From Planctomycetota bacterium (GTDB taxonomy: Bacteria > Planctomycetota > Phycisphaerae > Phycisphaerales > Phycisphaeraceae), in contig JAJRRC010000086.1 in the NCBI GenBank assembly GCA_024279865.1, positions 1 through 33,844 on the forward strand: a stretch of DNA of 33,844 bases, read 5' to 3'. Of this stretch, positions 1-7,705 are shown one piece after another. Position 1 is the first letter of the stretch. Every line of letters starts with the position of its first letter. A program made the position numbers and the translations under genes. The notes under the pieces are model-generated. The model was given only the letters and a program-made list of their open reading frames with translations, was not told the DNA's origin and ran no database searches.

Positions 1-53
1 GCCTGCCGCTGGGATGCGGTAAGTTCAATGACTACTTTGAGCGGTGAGTTCAT
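1..53 (-). CDS. Start of an unknown gene, cut by the window edge
   Basis: Read on the minus strand, an ATG at 53 is preceded by a strong ribosome binding site (AAGGAGGAGGG, about 58-68), so this is very likely a real gene start. Only 17 codons are inside the window, beginning MNSPLKVVIELTASQRQ. The stretch VIELTASQRQ loosely recalls the first strand and helix of IS630-type transposases or other helix-turn-helix proteins, but this is too short to name. The IS701-like element lies about 90 bp upstream of its start, so the insertion probably sits in or near its promoter. Confidence 0.5.
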   Translation of the reverse strand, partial: MNSPLKVVIELTASQRQ

Positions 54-141
54 GATCCCTCCTCCTTGATAGATGAATTGTGACTATGAAGAAGTATCGG
101 AATTCGGAATGTCGAACAATTTAACTGCAATAATGCTCTAG

Positions 142-155
142 TACTACAGTTGCGC
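142..155 (+). repeat. Left terminal inverted repeat of the IS
   Basis: TACTACAGTTGCGC matches the complement of 1506-1519 at 12 of 14 positions. It lies directly inside a CTAG target duplication (138-141). Confidence 0.8.
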
Positions 156-207
156 ATATCATTTTGTCGATGAATACTTCCGTTCCGACTTCATTGGATG
201 TGTTGGC

Positions 208-1517
208 ATGGATGCTCAAGAGGTCAAAGGTTGGGATGTTGATTTTGCGAGGATGTGGGGTCAGGCGGGGGACTGCTTTGGCCGACATGATCTGCGGAGA
301 CGGGCGGCAGCTTACGTTCGCGGCCTGCTCGGGGACGTACGACGCAAAAACAGTTGGCAGTTGGCGGAACATGTCGGGGCTGCGACGCCACATGGTTTTC
401 AACGTCTACTGGGACGCGCTTGCTGGGATGCGGATCAACTGCGTGCGTATGCAGTCGATCATCTGTTGACGCACCACGAATCGGGCGTGTTGATTGTGGA
501 CGAGACGGGATTCCTCAAAAAAGGCGACAAGTCGGTGGGCGTGCAGCGTCAGTATTCGGGCACGGCAGGTCGCGTTGAGAATTGCCAGGTGGGTGGGTTT
601 CTGGCCTTGGCGACTTCGCGTGGGAAGGCATTGATTGATCGACAATTGTATCTGCCCAAGAGTTGGTCTGGCGATGCGGTGCGTCGACGTGAAGCAGGTG
701 TGCCTGACGATGTGAGGTTTGCCACCAAGCCGCAATTGGCTGTTGCGATGTTGCGTCGAGTCTTGGATGCGGGTTTGCGTCCACGCTGGGTGCTGGCTGA
801 CGCGGTATACGGTTCAGACAGTTAAACAAGGCATTTTTTGGAATCACGGGGTCAGCCGTACGTGATGGCGGTGATGTCACAACAACGGTTGTGGGTGAAT
901 TTCAAACAACAGCGTGTTGATGCGATCATCAATGAAGTGCCCGAGGACCAGTGGCAAACGCACCGCATTGCTCAGGGTTCCAAGGGCGAGCGTGTGTATC
1001 AATGGGCGGCCGGGAAGTTTGGCATTCCGATTGAACATCTACGCGGCAACCTGCAACCTTGGCTGCTGGTACGTCGCAACGTTGAGGACACGACGCAACG
1101 GGCTTACTACTTTTGTGCTGCACCGTTGGATGCCACGATGGGGGACCTTGCGATCGCTGCGGGGCAACGTTGGGCTGTGGAGACCAGCTTCCAAATGGCC
1201 AAGCAGGAGGTGGGCCTCGATGCCTATGAAGTGCGTTCGTGGACGGGCTGGCATCGCCACGTGACGCTGTTGATGTTGGCGTTAGCATTTTTGTCAGCGG
1301 TGCGTGCTCAAGTGCGTGAGCCGACAAAAAAAGTAGGCCTGATCTGGTCCCGGTGACCGAGCCGGAGATTCGCAAGCTGATGTTGGCCATCGTTTGGCCC
1401 AGGCTCAACAATGTCGAACGTGCGTTAGCTTGGTCAGCCTGGCGACGCCGACATCAAGCCATTGCAAAACAATGCCACTACAAGGCAAGGGCACCTGATG
1501 ATAATGCGGAACTGTAG
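208..1517 (+). pseudogene. IS701-family DDE transposase, broken by a stop and a frameshift
   Basis: The protein follows the IS701 transposase pattern: an N-terminal segment with YVRGLLGDVRRKNSWQLAE, then GVLIVDETGFLKKG carrying the first catalytic Asp, WVLADAVYG with the second Asp, and a C-terminal part with WAVETSFQMAKQEVGLD carrying the catalytic Glu. Two lesions break it. A TAA at 823-825 lies in frame between GSDS and TRHFLESRGQPYVMAV and is probably a former Lys or Gln codon. A frameshift lies at the A7 run 1326-1332. After it the frame reads PDLVPVTEPEIRKLM and ends AWRRRHQAIAKQCHY, a typical IS701 tail, with a TAG at 1515-1517 inside the right terminal repeat. Repaired, the product would be about 436 residues. 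Confidence 0.88.
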
Positions 1518-1519
1518 CA
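1506..1519 (-). repeat. Right terminal inverted repeat of the IS
   Basis: Complement of the left end with two mismatches. It contains the transposase stop codon (1515-1517) and is followed by CTAG at 1520-1523. Confidence 0.8.
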
Positions 1520-1535
1520 CTAGGGAAACTTTCGG

Positions 1536-2537
1536 CTACTTCCGGGGGCGGGGGTAGCCTTGGGGATTTGTTTTGAACCATTCCCATGCGGTTTGAACAA
1601 TCGCGTCAATGTCGGTGTAATTGGGACTCCATCCGGTTGCTTCGCGGAGTTTGTCTGCATTGGCATAGAGCTGAGCGGGATCGCCTTCGCGGCGAGGGCC
1701 GACTTCCACGGGAATATTTTTACCTGTTACGCGTCTAGCTGCGTCGAGGACTTCTTTCACAGAGTAGCCGTTGCCGATGCCGAGGTTGTAGAAGTTTTGA
1801 TCGCCATTTTCCAGATTCGCCATGCACAGGACATGGGCATTGATCAGGTCTTCGACATGGATGTAATCGCGTACGCAGGTTCCGTCAGGCGTGGGGTAAT
1901 CCGTCCCAAACAACGTGACCTTGTCGCGTAAGCCCAAGGCAACGAGGAGCAGGACGGGGATGAGATGGGTTTCCCCCGTGCCATGGTCTTCGCCGATGGT
2001 TCCGTCGGCAGCGGACCCTGCCACGTTAAAATATCGTAACGCGGTAAAAGCGAACTTGGGATTGGCTGCTGCATAGTCTCGCAACACATGTTCGACCATG
2101 AGCTTGCTCATGCCATAAGGGTTGATCGGATGTTGTGGCATCTCTTCGACAATGGGCATCCGGTCAGGCTGGCCATACGTCGCACAAGTCGAACTGAACA
2201 CCAAGCGATGAACGCCCACCTGATTCATCGCACGCAGGAGACTGATACTGCCCGCGGTATTGTTATCGTAATACCAAAGCGGATCACCCACGGATTCGCC
2301 AACATAGGCCAATGCCGCAAAGTGGTAGACTGCAGAGATATGGTGACGTTGTAACACGTCAGCCACCGCATCGGTTTGCCGCAGGTCGATCTGTTCAAGG
2401 ATCACATCCTCGGGAACCGCTTCTTTGTGTCCCCGGGACAGGTTGTCTAGCACGACGACGTTTTGTCCTCGCATTTTAAGTTGTTTCACGCAATGCGAGC
2501 CGATGTAGCCCGCTCCGCCAGTGACGAGTACGTTCAT
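1536..2537 (-). CDS. galE: UDP-glucose 4-epimerase
   Basis: Interconverts UDP-glucose and UDP-galactose in the cytoplasm (Leloir pathway and polysaccharide precursor supply). The N-terminus MNVLVTGGAGYIGSH is the NAD-binding GxxGxxG Rossmann motif. FSSTCATYG and YGMSKLMVE supply the catalytic Ser/Thr and the YxxxK pair, and LRYFNVAG and GTCVRDYIHVEDL are GalE signatures. Its 333 residues match the family. I chose the ATG at 2537 because homology begins there and it lies 2 nt after the stop of the upstream membrane protein gene, suggesting translational coupling. Longer in-frame starts run into that gene. The last codons and the TAG stop (PRPRK, 1536-1553) fall inside a CTTCCGGGGG-type repeat, and an IS lies 12 bp downstream. 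Confidence 0.95.
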   Translation of the reverse strand: MNVLVTGGAGYIGSHCVKQLKMRGQNVVVLDNLSRGHKEAVPEDVILEQIDLRQTDAVADVLQRHHISAVYHFAALAYVGESVGDPLWYYDNNTAGSISLLRAMNQVGVHRLVFSSTCATYGQPDRMPIVEEMPQHPINPYGMSKLMVEHVLRDYAAANPKFAFTALRYFNVAGSAADGTIGEDHGTGETHLIPVLLLVALGLRDKVTLFGTDYPTPDGTCVRDYIHVEDLINAHVLCMANLENGDQNFYNLGIGNGYSVKEVLDAARRVTGKNIPVEVGPRREGDPAQLYANADKLREATGWSPNYTDIDAIVQTAWEWFKTNPQGYPRPRK

Positions 2538-2539
2538 GT

Positions 2540-3190
2540 TTAATGCATCCATTTCATAATAGCGACGCCACCCACGAGCAAAACCACAAAGACAACGCAA
2601 AGTAAGTTGAAGTATTTATCGATCAGCGGGGTTGCCTTGGGACCGACCCAATAGAACAACAATGCCACGCCAAAGAACCTTGTCGCACGTCCGACTAGAC
2701 AAGCCAATGTAAAGATGAGCAAGCTCATTTTTGCAAACCCAGCTGTAATCGTCAGCAACTTAAAAGGGATCGGCGTGAGGGCTGCAATAAAAACATACCA
2801 CTGGCCATGCACTTCAAATTCACCTGCCAGTAAATCCACGCGATCTTGGGTAATGCCTGGAATCATCAACGCCAAATCAATGAGGCTACACCCAATGACA
2901 TACCCCAGATACGCCCCCAAAACACTTCCCAAGGTACAGACCGAGGCAAACCAAAGAGCCTTCTTGCGATTCCCCAGACAAAGCGGCGCCAACAACACAT
3001 CAGGCGGAATCGGAAAAAAACTGGATTCCACAAAACTCAACACAAACAACGCCAGCGTGGCATGTTTGTGACGAGCGAAGGAAATTACCCAATCGTACAT
3101 TCGCCGATGAATCGCCCAACGGCTCACCGTCGGCACCTTTTGCTCTATTGTGTTCGAAACAGAATCATTCATACAAATAGTGTCAGCCAC
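2540..3190 (-). CDS. DedA/YqaA-type membrane protein (VTT domain)
   Basis: A polytopic inner-membrane protein of about 216 residues. Hydrophobic segments include LALFVLSFVESSFFPIPPDV, a glycine-rich segment (LGSVLGAYLGYVIG), VFIAALTPIPFKLLTITAG and a C-terminal helix (LLCVVFVVLLVGGVAI). The ESSFFPIPPDV and TPIPFK(L)xxxxAG elements are the hallmark of the SNARE-associated/VTT (DedA) superfamily, here closest to the YqaA branch. DedA-like proteins are linked to lipid or undecaprenyl-phosphate flipping, but the substrate here is unknown. The start is uncertain: a GTG at 3190 has GAGGAG 12 nt upstream, while an ATG at 3172 lacks a clear site. Its stop is 2 nt from galE, so the two probably form an operon. 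Confidence 0.82.
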   Translation of the reverse strand: MADTICMNDSVSNTIEQKVPTVSRWAIHRRMYDWVISFARHKHATLALFVLSFVESSFFPIPPDVLLAPLCLGNRKKALWFASVCTLGSVLGAYLGYVIGCSLIDLALMIPGITQDRVDLLAGEFEVHGQWYVFIAALTPIPFKLLTITAGFAKMSLLIFTLACLVGRATRFFGVALLFYWVGPKATPLIDKYFNLLCVVFVVLLVGGVAIMKWMH

Positions 3191-3344
3191 GAAGGGCCGC
3201 TTCTCCTCAGTTCATCAATGATAGAACGAACATTTTAACGCCGAATGCAAGAGTCTGCCCAAATATTCGATTGGGAAAATGAAAGAAGTGAGCCACTGGC
3301 CGCTACAAGAAGAAACCAATCGACAAAATCATGTATCGCCTCAT

Positions 3345-3956
3345 TCAACCAAACTGAATGAGATTGCCCTTTTCATCCAAGGGTCGAAAATAACCGTGAA
3401 TGCACTCGGTATTGCGCACCGCAAGTTGAATATGATTTTTACTGGCGAACCCCGCATTGGGATAAATGGGTGCACCTTCGACAAATGCCGCTCGAACGGT
3501 ATCAAAGGGAATATCACCGTTTCCTTCGCGATTTTTATGAAGCATCCGAAAAACCGCACAATCAAGTTTTCGATCTACAAGATCTAAACCACCCGTGTTC
3601 TGAGGCAATGATTCTCCGGCCTTATCCAAGGTCTGAGATAAATCACAATGCGCTTGTTTGACCATTTTGATAAAGCCGCTATCAAGCAAATTAAGACAAT
3701 AGCCCAAGTTAATAATTGCACCTACGACTGCGGGATTCTCAACTGTCTGTTTCGAGGGATGAGAATGTTTTTTTATAGCCACGGCAAAGTCATACGCTCG
3801 TTGGGGATTATGCTCCCAAAAATAAATCCCATTGCCGAGCCAGTCATAATCATTTTGACTGGGTTCAAGGCTTGCTTGGCCTGCAAAAACTTTTTCTGCA
3901 ATTGCTTGGTCGCAACCATGATAACCAAGAATAAAGGAGGGAAGAGCAATTACCAC
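3345..3956 (-). CDS. ADP-ribosyltransferase-like protein, possible toxin
   Basis: About 203 residues. The N-terminus ILGYHGCDQAIAEKVFAG followed by DYDWLGNGIYFWE and PQRAYDFA resembles the PARP/DUF3990-like ART fold: a His in the YHG strand that binds NAD ribose, then a Tyr in GIYFWE. A third catalytic residue cannot be assigned by eye. A central segment (GAIINLGYCLNLLD) and a C-terminal segment (FASKNHIQLAVRN) look conserved. Start is a GTG at 3956, two bases after the stop of the small upstream gene, so the two are probably translated together. The layout (small gene, then a toxin-like enzyme) suggests a toxin-antitoxin module. The ART assignment rests on short motifs and the toxin role is inference. 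Confidence 0.6.
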   Translation of the reverse strand: MVIALPSFILGYHGCDQAIAEKVFAGQASLEPSQNDYDWLGNGIYFWEHNPQRAYDFAVAIKKHSHPSKQTVENPAVVGAIINLGYCLNLLDSGFIKMVKQAHCDLSQTLDKAGESLPQNTGGLDLVDRKLDCAVFRMLHKNREGNGDIPFDTVRAAFVEGAPIYPNAGFASKNHIQLAVRNTECIHGYFRPLDEKGNLIQFG

Positions 3957-3958
3957 GA

Positions 3959-4156
3959 TTAACGATACCGCTTGTCTAACCGAACGCCATTGGGTGATGA
4001 TTGGTGCTCTACAAGAATACCGATTTCAAGCAAAAAAGCGCGAGCCTTCTCCGGGCTGTCCTTGATCTCTTCACGGAGCTTCCGGGATGCAGCCATGTAT
4101 TCTCTGACAACTTGACGAGGATCTGCAGCTCGATTCATACTTGTATTATCGACCAT
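3959..4156 (-). CDS. Small protein upstream of the ART-like gene, possible antitoxin
   Basis: 65 residues, charged and mostly helical, ending in KARAFLLEIGILVEH and LDKRYR. The pattern of ARAFL.E.GI followed by K.YR is one I associate with short proteins beside toxin-like genes. No DNA-binding motif is evident. An alternative ATG at 4138 would give 59 residues (MNRAADPRQ...). The stop at 3959-3961 is 2 nt from the GTG start of the downstream gene. The function is not established; the antitoxin idea rests on size and position. Confidence 0.55.
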   Translation of the reverse strand: MVDNTSMNRAADPRQVVREYMAASRKLREEIKDSPEKARAFLLEIGILVEHQSSPNGVRLDKRYR

Positions 4157-4224
4157 GGCCGCCCCATTGTCCAGAACTCAATTATTCAGTGCAAACACTC
4201 ATCCTTCAACTAATTTAAGGCATT

Positions 4225-4782
4225 TCAGTGCTTATGCCCTGCATGTTTGTCTTCTTCAACAACATGCTCGACCAGCGAGAAATTTCGCAATTGAATCGAA
4301 CCAACCATTGTCCCCAAGAACAATCGCATGGTAGGCAAATTGCCTTCAACAAGACCCTTGGCAGTAAAGGTCAACTTATAGCTTTTCCATTTATTGGAAA
4401 TCTTCACAGGCTTATTCAAGCCATAAGGCTTGTAGGGCTTTCCCTCCTGTAGACAGCTTGTTTGAATCAAAAGTTTCTTTTGATCGGTGTCTTGCTTGGC
4501 ATCAAAGGAAAAATCATACTTTTGGCCTTCTTTTAATGTGACCATCTGGATGAGTTGGACATCGGTCGCCCCACGGGGTTTCTCTAAAATCTCCACCGTG
4601 AGAACACCTTTGTCCACATGCTTTTTGACTGCGGCTTTGGACTTGGGGTGAGCATAAAAAACCCAATGAGAGAGTCCCTTTTTAAAATCCTCGTTTTTCA
4701 GAATTTCATCCGCAGAGACTGCAGTGCTGAGCAACCCCAGAACAAGCAAGCCACAACTGAGGTGAGATAGAAAAAATTTCAT
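4225..4782 (-). CDS. Secreted protein with a carbohydrate-binding-module-like fold
   Basis: Begins MKFFLSHLSCGLLVLGLL with an Ala-x-Ala-like cleavage region (TAVSADEIL), so it is probably exported. The ATG at 4782 is preferred over one at 4800 because GGAAAGG lies about 9 nt upstream of it and the signal peptide then has normal length. The mature part has the layout of CBM4/9-type beta-sandwiches: ILKNEDFKKGLSHW at the start, YDFSFDAKQ in the middle, and LRLxLG-like and IQLRNFSLVE strands at the end. It may bind a polysaccharide. The tail (EEDKHAGHKH) is His- and Lys-rich. It is divergent from the GH5 lipoprotein gene across a shared regulatory region, which suggests a common role in glycan use. 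Confidence 0.7.
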   Translation of the reverse strand: MKFFLSHLSCGLLVLGLLSTAVSADEILKNEDFKKGLSHWVFYAHPKSKAAVKKHVDKGVLTVEILEKPRGATDVQLIQMVTLKEGQKYDFSFDAKQDTDQKKLLIQTSCLQEGKPYKPYGLNKPVKISNKWKSYKLTFTAKGLVEGNLPTMRLFLGTMVGSIQLRNFSLVEHVVEEDKHAGHKH

Positions 4783-4987
4783 TTTGAACGACCTTTCCAT
4801 ATTTAAGGTAAATACTTCTGCCTAGCATCCCAATGACACATGTTTGAGACCCACTTCAAAGAGTAGAACTCTACTTCAACACTGTCAAGGCATTTTTCAA
4901 GATGCCAAGCGTCCCCAACGCCCTTTGAAAGCTAGAACCTACTTCCCAAACCTTCTTTTCCACCCCATCGCTAAAACACCATCAAAG

Positions 4988-4998
4988 TAAACTGTTTT
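4988..4998. promoter_or_regulatory. Operator-like near-palindrome, copy 1
   Basis: TAAACTGTTTT differs by one base from the perfect palindrome at 5107-5117. Two copies 119 bp apart in a divergent promoter region suggest a regulator binding site. No regulator gene is adjacent. Confidence 0.35.
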
Positions 4999-5028
4999 TT
5001 CTTGTTCGCAAAGAAGCCTGCCTATTCA

Positions 5029-5050
5029 AAATACGTTTTTATTCGTATTT
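5029..5050. promoter_or_regulatory. Inverted repeat AAATACG-N8-CGTATTT
   Basis: Perfect 7-bp arms with an 8-nt AT spacer, midway between the two TAAACTGTTT elements. It could be an operator or a weak hairpin. Confidence 0.35.
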
Positions 5051-5106
5051 ATTTTTAACATCAAACAAAAACACAAGGGCACCTTGACTCTGTTCGGCAT
5101 ATTTAA

Positions 5107-5117
5107 TAAACTGTTTA
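5107..5117. promoter_or_regulatory. Operator-like palindrome, copy 2
   Basis: TAAACTGTTTA is a perfect 11-bp palindrome about the central T, 39 bp before the GH5 start codon. See 4988-4998 for its partner. Confidence 0.4.
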
Positions 5118-5156
5118 TCGTCTTTTCCCTGCAATTAAACGGAAGATTCATACCAA

Positions 5157-6278
5157 ATGAAAACCGAATTCAAAAATCTTCGGCCCCTTCGAACAAACGC
5201 ACTTCTTCTAGCTAGTTTGATGCTTGGAAGCCTAGGCGGCTGTTCCACAGCCCGAGCCCAAGACAACCCCATCAAGCTGCCCCCACGGATTCGCAGTATC
5301 AGCATTCATCCCAAAAGCATCACGCCTGAAATCGTTCAGCGAGCGGTGGACTTTGGCGTGAATTTTATCATTTGCAATATCAAGCCAGACCCCGGCACCA
5401 AGGAAGTTCCCACAGAACAGAATCCGCTGTTGCCTTATAAAAAAGCGATTGAAAATTTGCGTCGTATTTTTCCGACATGTCATAAAAACAATTTAAAAAT
5501 TGCCGTCGGCGTGGTTCCCTGGGGACGCAAACAGGACATTTTCTGGACCTCTGAAGAAGGTGGCACGTATCGGGACCATCTGCCCAAGTTCTGGAAAGCT
5601 TTTGCCACGGAATTTAAAGATGAACCTGCGATTGTGGCTTATGACATTATGAGTGAGCCAAACTTTCCAGAAGGTCGCTATGACGTTTGGCAAAAAGATT
5701 TGTTGCCTCGCAGTATTGCAGAAATACGCAAAGTGAATCCGAATATTTGGCTATTCGTGCAACCTGGACCTTGGGGAATGCCTGGTGGCTTTGCTCAGCT
5801 AGAACCCATTGACGACCCTTATGTGGTTTACAATTTTCACCCCTATGCCCCCCATGGCTATCTGCACCAAGGCATCCGGGAAAAAAAGCTAAAAGAAAAC
5901 CCAGCCTACGCCCCCAATCAGACTTATCCGGGAATGCTTCAAATGTTCAACGGAACCCCCCGCATTCATTGGGACAAAGAACAACTCAAAAAGTTCATGA
6001 AACCCGCTTATGACTTCTCTCGCAAACACAATGTCCGCATGCTCGCAGGTGAATTTGGCGTGGTCCGATGGGCGCCCGGCCGAGAAAAATGGATGGCGGA
6101 CATGATTGAAATTTTCGAAGAATGGGGCTTTGACTGGTCCACCTTTTCCCTCGGCGGCTGGAACGGCTGGAACCATACCTTCGGACCAAACGATCGTCCT
6201 TCTCAGGAAAGCTTTGGTAATACCGAAACCGAAATCTTAAAAATCTGGAAAGCTGGCTGGGCTAAAAATTGGGAGTAA
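5157..6278 (+). CDS. GH5-like glycoside hydrolase, predicted lipoprotein
   Basis: 373 residues. The N-terminus has a basic start, a hydrophobic stretch and a lipobox (SLGGC, Cys about 29), so export and lipid anchoring are predicted. The rest is a TIM-barrel hydrolase of the cellulase (GH5) type. The acid/base Glu lies in AYDIMSEPNFP (about residue 168) and the nucleophile Glu in MLAGEFGVVRW (about 299). VVYNFHPYAPHG and WSTFSLGGWNGW line the usual barrel strands. The substrate could be a beta-glucan, mannan or related glycan and cannot be told from sequence. The divergent CBM-like gene and convergent sulfatase gene suggest a small polysaccharide-degradation cluster for sulfated or marine glycans. 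Confidence 0.88.
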   Translation: MKTEFKNLRPLRTNALLLASLMLGSLGGCSTARAQDNPIKLPPRIRSISIHPKSITPEIVQRAVDFGVNFIICNIKPDPGTKEVPTEQNPLLPYKKAIENLRRIFPTCHKNNLKIAVGVVPWGRKQDIFWTSEEGGTYRDHLPKFWKAFATEFKDEPAIVAYDIMSEPNFPEGRYDVWQKDLLPRSIAEIRKVNPNIWLFVQPGPWGMPGGFAQLEPIDDPYVVYNFHPYAPHGYLHQGIREKKLKENPAYAPNQTYPGMLQMFNGTPRIHWDKEQLKKFMKPAYDFSRKHNVRMLAGEFGVVRWAPGREKWMADMIEIFEEWGFDWSTFSLGGWNGWNHTFGPNDRPSQESFGNTETEILKIWKAGWAKNWE

Positions 6279-6303
6279 TCCAAACGTTTCTTTGTGATTT
6301 CAC

Positions 6304-7659
6304 TCAAACAACCCGAGGCGCATCCGTCGGCGAAAAATCGTCGGGATCGTTGACCAACGCACCGGCAGGCGCGGAGATACTTCCTCCAAGCAGCGGATCC
6401 TGCGTTTTGTGCATCCAACGTTCCAAACGGTCACGCATCTGATTGGCGATGTCTTTTAAGAATGGGGCATCAATGCGATTATTGGCTTCATTGGGATCAA
6501 ACATCAAATCGTAAAGCATTTCCGACTCGACTGCGATATCGGATAGACCATGCTCAATCCAGAAAGATCGCGACTCTCCTTCATCACAATTGGACATCAC
6601 GGGCTTGGCTCGTTGGTCATAACGTCGAATGTATTTCCATCGTTTGGTTCGCACGCTTCGCAAAGGTTCATACGCTGCATGAAAATTAACCTCGGCAAAT
6701 AGTTCCTCGTGAAGATCTTCGGTTTCACCACGCACCAACGGACCAAGCGACTGGCCTTCAAGCCAGCTTGGTGGGTCAATTTGCAAAAGATCGCAAACCG
6801 TGGGAAAGACATCAAGATGGCTGACCATGGCATCGATGACCTTGCCGCCGGTGAATTGACCGGGGCCTCGCATGATCAGCAGGACCCCTGTGCCGTTGTC
6901 GTGCAAGTGGCATTTCATTTTGGGAAAGGCAATACCATGATCGGTGGTGCAAATGACCAAGGTATTTTCCGCCAAGCCTTGGCTGTCCAGTGCATCTAAG
7001 ATCATGCCGATTTTTGCATCCAAAGAACGGGCACTGGCTTTGTAGCGGACCATGTCCTCACGCACCTGCGGGGTATCGGGGAAAGGTGTCGGTGGCAAGC
7101 AATAACGAGGATCATCGGCCGCTTCATCAAGCGTGGGGAACTCTCGATGCGTTTCAAAAAAACCAACCGAAAGAAAAAACGGCTCATCCCGCGGCATCTT
7201 TAAAAATTCGACCGCGGTTTCATGGGCGGAATGATAATTTCCCAAGAAATGATCATAGCCAATCACCTCGGGAGCCTCTTTGCCATCGCGTGCGGTGGCA
7301 ATGTGCTGTACACCCGCCAAAGCGGTGGTATAACCTTGTCCGCTTAATTGGTGTAACAAATGCTGCCTATAATCGTTCAAGGTAAATCCGCGATGGGCCA
7401 AGCCCAGCATGCCGTTTTGGTGGGCATAGCTACCGGTCAGCAAACAGGCCCGACTGGGGCTGCATGTGGGATTCACACAAAACGCTTGCCGAAACAACAC
7501 GCCTTCTTCAGCGAGTTGTTGCAAACGCGGGGTGGGGACCGCGTGTCCATAAGGCTGAATGTATCGTCCTGTATCGTGAGAATGAATGTACAAAATATTG
7601 GGTCGCCCCCGGAAGTTTTTGGGGTTTCCCGCAGACTGACTTGTTGGCTGGGCTGACAT
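6304..7659 (-). CDS. Sulfatase (Cys-type, heparan N-sulfatase-like)
   Basis: 451 residues of the alkaline-phosphatase-superfamily sulfatases. CSPSRACLLTGSYAHQNG is the sulfatase signature C-x-P-S-R, whose Cys is converted to formylglycine. RPNILYIHSHDTGR near the N-terminus and TDHGIAFPKMKCHLHDNG provide metal-site residues. LRSVRTKRWKYIRRYD is typical of the C-terminal part. The overall form recalls N-sulfoglucosamine sulfohydrolases, but the substrate is unproven. ATG 7659 is chosen because AAGGAAG lies about 6 nt upstream. No signal peptide is visible, so the enzyme may be cytosolic. A CTTCCGGGGGCG repeat copy encodes NFRGRP just before the first strand. It converges on the GH5 gene with a 25-bp gap. 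Confidence 0.9.
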   Translation of the reverse strand: MSAQPTSQSAGNPKNFRGRPNILYIHSHDTGRYIQPYGHAVPTPRLQQLAEEGVLFRQAFCVNPTCSPSRACLLTGSYAHQNGMLGLAHRGFTLNDYRQHLLHQLSGQGYTTALAGVQHIATARDGKEAPEVIGYDHFLGNYHSAHETAVEFLKMPRDEPFFLSVGFFETHREFPTLDEAADDPRYCLPPTPFPDTPQVREDMVRYKASARSLDAKIGMILDALDSQGLAENTLVICTTDHGIAFPKMKCHLHDNGTGVLLIMRGPGQFTGGKVIDAMVSHLDVFPTVCDLLQIDPPSWLEGQSLGPLVRGETEDLHEELFAEVNFHAAYEPLRSVRTKRWKYIRRYDQRAKPVMSNCDEGESRSFWIEHGLSDIAVESEMLYDLMFDPNEANNRIDAPFLKDIANQMRDRLERWMHKTQDPLLGGSISAPAGALVNDPDDFSPTDAPRVV

Positions 7660-7705
7660 TAAAACTTCCTTACGGATCAAAAAAAACAGAAAAACCTTAT
7701 CAATA

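Larger units (their letters stand above)
142..1519 (+). mobile_element. IS701-like insertion sequence, inactivated
   Basis: The ends are imperfect inverted repeats. The left end reads TACTACAGTTGCGC (142-155) and the right end, read inward on the other strand, TGCTACAGTTCCGC (1519-1506). Similarity continues inward with one indel. Each end is flanked by CTAG (138-141 and 1520-1523), which I read as a 4-bp target duplication; as I recall, IS701 elements duplicate 4 bp of the form YTAR, which CTAG fits. The total of about 1.38 kb and one transposase of about 436 codons also fit the family. The element sits 12 bp past the galE stop codon. Its transposase is broken in two places, so it cannot move by itself. 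Confidence 0.85.
4783..5156. promoter_or_regulatory. Divergent AT-rich regulatory region between the CBM-like and GH5 genes
   Basis: 374 bp without a gene, strongly AT-rich toward 5156. It must hold the promoters of both flanking genes. Three palindromic elements stand out (listed separately), two of which share the half-site TAAAC/GTTT. I see no convincing sigma-70 hexamer pair and no RNA gene. Confidence 0.55.

Noticed and set aside
6990-7385. Plus-strand frames inside the sulfatase gene
   Set aside because: The sulfatase reads through with its signature motifs; these are shadows.
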